A stretch of 11,782 bases of DNA, taken from Victivallales bacterium. GTDB taxonomy: Bacteria > Verrucomicrobiota > Lentisphaeria > Victivallales > Victivallaceae. This document shows, piece after piece, positions 7,501 to 11,782 of the stretch. Where the stretch lies: assembly GCA_030634125.1 (NCBI GenBank), contig DAOWBJ010000020.1, forward strand, positions 1 to 11,782, in the 5' to 3' direction. The notes under the pieces are model-generated. The model saw only the letters and a program-made list of their open reading frames with translations, had not been told where the DNA came from and made no database searches. A program made the translations under genes and the position numbers. Every line of letters begins with the position of its first letter. The first letter of the stretch is position 1.

Positions 7501-7827
7501 TCTATTTTGTACTTGAAAGAGATATTGGATGAATCCGGGATGAATTATAAAATAGCTGAATCTTTTTCGCAGATGCAGGAGATATGCAATCAAGGTTTTG
7601 TTCCGAAAGTAGTATTAATGGACATAGCACTGCCGGACGCAGACGGATTTGAATGCATTAAGTGGCTGAAAAATAAGTTCCCTGAAGAAAAGATCAAATG
7701 CGTCGCGCAAACTGCACATGTACTTCAAGAAGACGTCAAACAATACAAAGACGCAAAGTTCGATGACTTTATCGCTAAGCCATACAAAAAAGAAGAACTT
7801 ATCGAAATTATTACAAGAAATATTTAA
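4543..7827 (+). CDS. Hybrid sensor histidine kinase, 5TMR-LYT + four PAS + receiver
   Basis: A membrane sensor kinase of 1094 residues. Residues 8-185 form about six hydrophobic segments with the LytS-type pattern (FDSRSIIISVAGLFGGP, then AAYRICHGG), i.e. a 5TMR-LYT sensor. Four PAS-like modules follow at roughly 200-321, 331-453, 463-577 and 590-705, each ending in a T-D-I/V-T type motif, then a helical linker. The HisKA box SHEIRTPLNG has the phospho-His at 736; the ATPase domain has Asn859, DTGIGIP (886-892) and GGIGLGL (915-921, Ile where Thr is usual). The receiver (974-1090) has Glu982/Asp983, phospho-acceptor Asp1027, Thr1057 and Lys1079. The phosphorelay therefore needs a separate Hpt or regulator, and none is nearby. 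The frame is open from an ATG at 4501; 4543 is preferred because GGGG precedes it, it places the first membrane segment at the N-terminus, and 4501 has no ribosome binding site. The ligand is unknown. Confidence 0.88.
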   Translation: MEHFQDILFNATLLIAMGFAYVRIFRLFRQRQIMRQLFNGMLFGAIAVIVMMFHLKLMPGLIFDSRSIIISVAGLFGGPITAAVSVLIAAAYRICHGGVGTTPGVLIIFASGGIGVGYYYLRNKYPATIKPLYVYLFGLIVHVAMLLCMFTLPLDIALKILESITIPVMIVYPSVSFMVIYLLLDKESKIKAENTLIEREKQYSTLLNNLSTGIVIHAPDTRVIFSNPRASQLLGLSTSQMHGKTAIDPAWHFVMENGSKMTEDNYPVNQVLHTLHPLTGYIVGINRAKNDLAWLWVNAFPEFDLDLQLSQIVVSFTDITKNKQVQEALKESEEKLRITLNSIGDGVIVTDTKAIVTDMNPESERLTGWKLSEASGKPLSKIFNIINAQTLKTVENAVAKVISTGHIVGLANHTMLLAKDGTKYQISDSGSPIRDKSGIIIGVVLVFRDVTDEYRMQEELLKNEEQFRNIFEHGINMFYSHTPDHVLTYVSPQVKDILGYTQEEAMVKWMDLTSDNPLNQIAFEYTEKAIKTGRPSRVYNVELVHKSGKKIWVEVRESPVVRDGKTISIVGALTDITKRKKHEDDLERTKNLLDEIQTVAGVGGWEIDFEKNTHSWTEENYRIHETTPEEYTPTIEGTIKFYTPESVPIIKKAIDDAINLGKEFDLELDIITAKGRKITIHTSSKVIRKNGKTVRMLGGFQDITEHKKAEQDLKNALAKAEEANRSKSEFLATMSHEIRTPLNGIIGFSGIMENTLLHSGDCQDRDKLIEYLDIISSCGKNVNELINDILELASIESGNTNVLLDKFSPEQLIAECIEIFNFKVKEKNISLTFKHENLPLAVIAAKRQFRQVVFNLVGNAIKFTNSDGVAVKADYKDENLLIKIKDTGIGIPDEMKDKILKPFTQVDQSSTRKYGGIGLGLTIVSRILKNLGSSLNIESELNKGTTMSFSFPVKISHDHALKSKLKKEKTVPKSPVNVLVVEDNDISILYLKEILDESGMNYKIAESFSQMQEICNQGFVPKVVLMDIALPDADGFECIKWLKNKFPEEKIKCVAQTAHVLQEDVKQYKDAKFDDFIAKPYKKEELIEIITRNI

Positions 7828-7836
7828 AATTATCCT

Positions 7837-10800
7837 TTACGGCTGAAAAAGATAACCTTCCATCTCATCAAGAGTTTTGACAGGCACTTCATCTTTCCAT
7901 TCGGCTGGCGGCTTCCAGTTGTCAGGCAGCAGACAGGCAAGAGCCGCGGCGCAGGGACTAACAGTCTCCCACACGGTAAATTCATTCTGCGGTACGGAAT
8001 ATCTTTCAATATTGGCAAAACGCCGCCAGACCGGATAAACTTTATCCATAATCGCGCCGGTCTCTTCGTAGCTAAGCATTTTTCCTTTGCTCAAAGCTGT
8101 AGGCAAAAGACTGATATTCACACCATTGAAATAATGATCGGGACGCGGCTTATAACGCAGAGCAAAAACCATTTCATATGCTTTATAGGCTACATAAAAG
8201 GTATATGTATAAGGTGTTATGCCCGGCAGCGGCGGAAGGATTCCATCCGTATAAGAAGGTAATGACAAAATCCTGACAGGGGAATTTTTGCCCGTCCCGG
8301 TCGTTAGTGAACGTCCCATCGGATTACAGCCGTGAATCCAGTCATTTAACAGCAAAGCCGCGTCGCGGTACGCATATCTGCCGGAGATTCTGTACGCCAT
8401 TATAAATAAACGTCCTTTTTTGAAAGGAATCGCGTTGCCCCAGGACAAGGTCTTGAAAAACGGGTGATTTGTCGGAAAATTCAAGTTGCGGTAGGCAAGT
8501 TTTTCCTGATAACCACGCCATTTTTCAGCTTCGCCCATAACAACACTTTTGTATTTTGCCGTGAAACTGAAAAAATCTCTTGAAGATAATATTTCCGTCA
8601 GGAAAAATGGATTCAGCGGATACATGAGTTGTGAAATCAGATATTCAAATCTTTTCTTAGTTAAAAATTGTTTGTAATATTCATCATTGCTGAGCTCGTA
8701 AAGATTCAACGCGGCTTTAAAAACCATTTCAGGTGGTATATCAGGCGGTTCCACATAACTGTAATTCGCGGTTTTTCCACCGCCAAGATCGTGTTTCCAA
8801 CTGTATTTAACCTCATTCTTAGGATCAACGGCATAACGGAATGCTCTAATTGCTGAATTTGTGAACAGCGTTGCTTTAGCCTTGGCGCCGGTCTTGAGAT
8901 AAGCCCGCGCCAGCAGAGCAGCATGCGCGGAATATTGAATAGTGCTGTGACGAGTCGGCAGCGCGGCATAATAACGCTGTTTATCTTTCGAAGGGTTATC
9001 CTCTTTGGGATGGCTGGTAGCTTCCAGCCAGCAGCCGACGCCGCCGTCCTTGCGCTGTGCCCGCCGCCATACTTCCACACCCCACGCGGCTTCATCAATA
9101 ATATCAGGAATGCCGTTACCGGATTCAGGTATATGCTGCTGCCCGTCACTGAATTTCTCAGGAAACATAAAATACGCGGACAACAAATCCTGAACAATCT
9201 GAAAATGATATGTCCGCCGGTCAAAATCTCCGGCATCCCACCAGCCGCCGCGGACATCCGGCAGCTTGACGTCTGTCTTGTTCTCGTAAATCACCGTAAA
9301 GTGATCTATCTTGACCGGCTTGCCGAATTGATCGAGATAACCGTAATCTTTGCCGCTCGGGCTGTAATCAGCATCTTCCGGCGAAAAACGCGATACCCAG
9401 CTTTCCATGTGATCCGATCCCATTACCCAGTTGGTATACGGCGGTTTTTTAGCGATCCCGGAGCGTTGGTGATACAATCCACGGATATGCATATAAAATG
9501 CTCTGCCTATCGCGTTGTTACTGACTTCAAAATCCCAGGAACGCCCAATGCCGGGAACACAAATATAATATTTCCCCGGTTTGTTGAAATCTGAAAAATC
9601 CATTTCGCAGACCTGTTCCCCGTTCAAAGGAATGTGTTTGTCGTCGCCGGTATAATATTGCTCATTCATCCGCAGGAAGATTTTGCCGCTATAAGCGACG
9701 GTATCATCTTTTGCGTTTATGATATAGAATTTTTTGCCAAACCATTTGTCCAGCTTTAACGGGCCTTCCGCGGCAAGCCACATGCCGAGATAAGCGATCT
9801 TGCGCCCGGCAATAGGCAAATAACCTATTTGATTAACTTTAATAGTTCGGGAAATCATTTTGCTTTCATCGTAAAGAAATTCCACTTTTTCGCCGTTTTT
9901 TGTCTCAAGGGTGTATCTTTCACCCTGCCGCAAAGGTTTATCCAGCTTAAAATACGCAAAATGCGCCACCGCCGCGGCTTCAGTCATTTTCCATTCACCG
10001 TTTGCTTTCGGAACCCGCATCTGCCCGACAGCGTTGATCCAGTAAGCGTTTTTAACAAATTTTGCTTTCTGTTTTGCCGAATCTGTCAGGGAGAAATAAT
10101 CAGGATTTTCAAAATTCTTTTTTATTCCAGGACGGTATGAAGCTATTACATTAACTGTGTTGAAATCGTAATAAAAATTATAAGACCACTCTTTTTCTTT
10201 TATTTCTCCAGTATCAAGTTTTTTCAAAAACGCGCCGCATTCTTTTTTTACCCGCGTCCGCATAAAATCATTGTAGTTACCGACTACGCAAATCCAGTCT
10301 TTGGTGATAAAATGAATCTTCAGCTTACCTTTGACCGGAACCGGTTTATCAGGAAAAACTCTCTGCACAGGACCGATTGTAATTTTCCGTTTCCATAAAT
10401 CTTTGACAAGTTTCTTATTATAAAATTCCCATTGTTCAGTCGTTAATTTAAGTCCGCCTTTCCGGGACTCTTTCTCGATCTGCTGAGCGTTCAAGGCTCC
10501 GTCAAAAACTTTAACCTCATCTATACGTATGCCGTAATCCTGTGTAATATTAATTATACCGATAAGAAATTTTCCGTAATCACTAAGGTATTCCATGTCG
10601 GTTGCATAAGCTTTTTGACCGTCAAAATAAACGCTGTATTTATTCGCGGAACTTTGCGGAGGCACAACAATTGCGTAATGATGCCATTGCTTATCCGCCA
10701 TACGCTGGTAACTGTGGGGCTTGTTTTTGCCGACTTTTGAATTAACTATTCCCCAGGACGAAAAAACCAAAGCGCCAGGAGATTTTTTCTCATCCGTACC

Positions 10801-11145
10801 GCAACCGAAAAAACGTCCGCCATATGAATTGCCGTTCGGCAAGCGGACAAAGCCGGAAATAGTAAAACCTTTTTTATTATCCAGCGGCAGCACGGGACCA
10901 ACCGCCCCGTATTTCGCTTTTTTAACAGCGGTCGGACCAAAACATAAATTTTTTGCTCCAATAATCTGCGGAGCGTCAGAAAAGATATTTGCTTTAGACA
11001 AAGGCGTAAGATGCCTGTTATTACCCGAGGAATCCTTAAAGTTGCCGTCAAGTTTATACCATGCAAGCAGCTTCGGAGGATTTTGCGCGGCACAGAATAA
11101 AGAACAGGACAGAATCAAAAAAACAAGTAAATTCAACTTTTTCAT
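7837..11145 (-). CDS. Secreted GH9-family glycoside hydrolase with LamG-like N-terminus
   Basis: A 1102-residue exported enzyme predicted to cut beta-linked glycans. The signal peptide is residues 1-20, cleaved after CAA; ILSC (11-14) could alternatively be a lipobox. Residues 26-228 form a LamG/concanavalin-like domain (WYKLDGNFKDSSG, HHYAIVV, YFDGQ, RIDEVKVFDGALNAQQI). Residues about 230-430 are unassigned. A CelD-type Ig-like domain begins at IKVNQIGYLP (435-444) and runs to about 542. The GH9 barrel fills about 550-1075: GGWWDAGD (633-640) supplies Asp637 and Asp640, and Glu1055 in QNEFT is the likely acid. The loop that carries His-x-Arg in most GH9 enzymes instead reads PVRILSLPS (956-964), so the substrate may not be cellulose. 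GAGG 5-8 bases before the ATG supports this start. It lies 31 bases after a Bro-N gene and converges on the sensor kinase. Confidence 0.88.
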   Translation of the reverse strand: MKKLNLLVFLILSCSLFCAAQNPPKLLAWYKLDGNFKDSSGNNRHLTPLSKANIFSDAPQIIGAKNLCFGPTAVKKAKYGAVGPVLPLDNKKGFTISGFVRLPNGNSYGGRFFGCGTDEKKSPGALVFSSWGIVNSKVGKNKPHSYQRMADKQWHHYAIVVPPQSSANKYSVYFDGQKAYATDMEYLSDYGKFLIGIINITQDYGIRIDEVKVFDGALNAQQIEKESRKGGLKLTTEQWEFYNKKLVKDLWKRKITIGPVQRVFPDKPVPVKGKLKIHFITKDWICVVGNYNDFMRTRVKKECGAFLKKLDTGEIKEKEWSYNFYYDFNTVNVIASYRPGIKKNFENPDYFSLTDSAKQKAKFVKNAYWINAVGQMRVPKANGEWKMTEAAAVAHFAYFKLDKPLRQGERYTLETKNGEKVEFLYDESKMISRTIKVNQIGYLPIAGRKIAYLGMWLAAEGPLKLDKWFGKKFYIINAKDDTVAYSGKIFLRMNEQYYTGDDKHIPLNGEQVCEMDFSDFNKPGKYYICVPGIGRSWDFEVSNNAIGRAFYMHIRGLYHQRSGIAKKPPYTNWVMGSDHMESWVSRFSPEDADYSPSGKDYGYLDQFGKPVKIDHFTVIYENKTDVKLPDVRGGWWDAGDFDRRTYHFQIVQDLLSAYFMFPEKFSDGQQHIPESGNGIPDIIDEAAWGVEVWRRAQRKDGGVGCWLEATSHPKEDNPSKDKQRYYAALPTRHSTIQYSAHAALLARAYLKTGAKAKATLFTNSAIRAFRYAVDPKNEVKYSWKHDLGGGKTANYSYVEPPDIPPEMVFKAALNLYELSNDEYYKQFLTKKRFEYLISQLMYPLNPFFLTEILSSRDFFSFTAKYKSVVMGEAEKWRGYQEKLAYRNLNFPTNHPFFKTLSWGNAIPFKKGRLFIMAYRISGRYAYRDAALLLNDWIHGCNPMGRSLTTGTGKNSPVRILSLPSYTDGILPPLPGITPYTYTFYVAYKAYEMVFALRYKPRPDHYFNGVNISLLPTALSKGKMLSYEETGAIMDKVYPVWRRFANIERYSVPQNEFTVWETVSPCAAALACLLPDNWKPPAEWKDEVPVKTLDEMEGYLFQP

Positions 11146-11176
11146 TTTTCCCTCAACTCCCTTTTTTTATTTTCAA

Positions 11177-11611
11177 TTAAATTAAATTCGCTCTTTCGGG
11201 GTTTACAATGGATTCACCAGTTTGTTTTTCAATTTCGAGTCTGGCTTGTTTTGCGGCGTTGCCTCCTTTTCGGGCAATATCTTTGTTTTCTTCTAACCCA
11301 TCGGGTTGTTTTTTCTTAGGTGACGGAATAGATTGAATAATTCTTAAAATACCTTCTGTATCAGCTGCTTGTATTTTACGCATTTTCCCGTCTGCGGCTA
11401 TCATTATAACCGGGGTACAAATTGTACCCCAGTTGGAGTCCAATTCAGAATTACGACTTCGCATTTTTTTAATATACTGTTTTACATCATTGCTTTCTGA
11501 TAAAATTTTTACTATATCCTGTACAGAAAAAAACCATTTTTCCTGTTCTTCATCCCAATGAGTTCTCACACTCTGTTCTTGAAATAATTGAAGGCTGTTC
11601 TCTTTTTTCAT
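11177..11611 (-). CDS. Bro-N/antirepressor-like protein, apparently internally deleted
   Basis: This 144-residue protein belongs to a Bro-N-containing family related to phage antirepressors and DinD-like proteins; its function is not known. The N-terminal half (residues 8-96: VRTHWDEEQEKWFFSVQDIV, QYIKKMRSR, WGTICTPVIMIAADGK, ADTEGILRIIQSIPS) is a complete Bro-N-like block. The C-terminal part (GLEENKDIARKGGN at 105-118, then LEIEKQTGESIV) matches the usual last 40 residues of the same family. Full-length members are about 260-290 residues, and the middle section that normally starts KAEPFKLWLAQ is absent, joined in frame at KKKQPDG. A GGGGAG ribosome binding site precedes the ATG. Such genes are common in accessory or phage-derived DNA, in line with the adjacent hairpin repeats. 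It could still be a functional short variant. Confidence 0.75.
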   Translation of the reverse strand: MKKENSLQLFQEQSVRTHWDEEQEKWFFSVQDIVKILSESNDVKQYIKKMRSRNSELDSNWGTICTPVIMIAADGKMRKIQAADTEGILRIIQSIPSPKKKQPDGLEENKDIARKGGNAAKQARLEIEKQTGESIVNPERANLI

Positions 11612-11629
11612 TTTCTCCCCAGCGGTAAA

Positions 11630-11635
11630 ATTATA
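11630..11635 (-). promoter_or_regulatory. Possible -10 element of the Bro-N gene
   Basis: The minus strand reads TATAAT at 11635-11630, giving an expected start about 12 bases before the ATG at 11611. The -35 position, with 17-base spacing, falls at the CCATTG edge of the first hairpin and is a poor match, so activity is uncertain. Confidence 0.35.
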
Positions 11636-11648
11636 TATCTGTTAAATT

Positions 11649-11661
11649 ACCCCAATGGGGT
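11649..11661. repeat. Hairpin 1 (ACCCC/GGGGT)
   Basis: A perfect 5-bp stem, ACCCC paired with GGGGT, closes a 3-base AAT loop. It is the shortest of the four hairpins and shares the CCCC/GGGG core with numbers 3 and 4. Confidence 0.6.
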
Positions 11662-11674
11662 TATATTTAAATAG

Positions 11675-11693
11675 CCGCGGGTAAAACCCGTGG
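11675..11693. repeat. Hairpin 2 (CCGCGGGT/ACCCGTGG)
   Basis: An 8-bp stem with one G-T pair encloses an AAA loop. Its stem sequence differs from the others but has the same short-loop form with a CCC/GGG core. Confidence 0.65.
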
Positions 11694-11714
11694 GATATTC
11701 GCATTCCCAAAACA

Positions 11715-11733
11715 TCAACCCCGGCGGGGTTGA
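11715..11733. repeat. Hairpin 3 (TCAACCCC/GGGGTTGA)
   Basis: A perfect 8-bp stem closes a GGC loop. The arms CAACCCC and GGGGTTG recur exactly in hairpin 4. Confidence 0.75.
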
Positions 11734-11760
11734 ATAAGCAGCTTGTTACGTTCAGTTGTT

Positions 11761-11778
11761 CAACCCCGTTCGGGGTTG
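11761..11778. repeat. Hairpin 4 (CAACCCC/GGGGTTG)
   Basis: A 7-bp stem closes a GTTC loop (or 8 bp with a 2-base loop). The array reaches the end of the window here and may continue beyond it. Confidence 0.75.
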
Positions 11779-11782
11779 GTGC

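Noticed and set aside
8706..9594. Long overlapping open frames inside the GH9 gene on both strands
   Set aside because: They are antisense or shifted shadows of the GH9 reading frame, with Arg/Pro/Ile-rich low-quality translations and no recognisable family.
11649..11782. CRISPR array
   Set aside because: The repeated units are short hairpins of differing sequence and uneven spacing, not identical 25-40 base repeats with regular spacers.

Overview
The window looks like a piece of a chromosome from an anaerobic, polysaccharide-degrading bacterium. It carries a radical-SAM anaerobic sulfatase-maturating enzyme, a large secreted family 9 glycoside hydrolase with a LamG-like N-terminus, and a large hybrid histidine kinase, with accessory genes at both ends. 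This mix fits a PVC-superphylum lineage such as Lentisphaerota or Kiritimatiellota. That placement is inferred from gene content and style only; there is no rRNA or marker gene here.

Left edge (1-883): a type II toxin-antitoxin pair on the minus strand, a BrnT-like toxin followed by a CopG-type antitoxin with an ATGA overlap. It is driven by a perfect-consensus sigma-70 promoter placed so that the toxin mRNA should be leaderless. Downstream of it lies a stop-free, protein-like stretch without a start codon, possibly a gene remnant.

Centre (about 970-4411, plus strand): a two-gene operon joins a GHMP kinase that closely resembles plant glucuronokinase to a GalU-type nucleotidyltransferase, which suggests sugar activation or salvage to a UDP-sugar. 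Next comes a complete anaerobic sulfatase maturase whose C-terminal SEC-C zinc motif is cut by an apparent one-base frameshift.

4543-7827 (plus): a 5TMR-LYT, four-PAS, HisKA, HATPase, receiver hybrid kinase. It converges, with only 9 bp between stop codons, on the GH9 gene (7837-11145, minus). That enzyme keeps the Asp pair and probable acid Glu of GH9 but lacks the His-x-Arg signature.

Right edge (11177-11782): a Bro-N family gene that appears internally deleted, then a run of at least four G/C-stemmed hairpins that continues to the window end and resembles REP/BIME-type elements.

Functional links: the sulfatase maturase, the GH9 enzyme and perhaps the sugar kinase/GalU pair fit breakdown and use of complex (possibly sulfated or uronic) polysaccharides, but no sulfatase, transporter or response regulator gene lies in the window.
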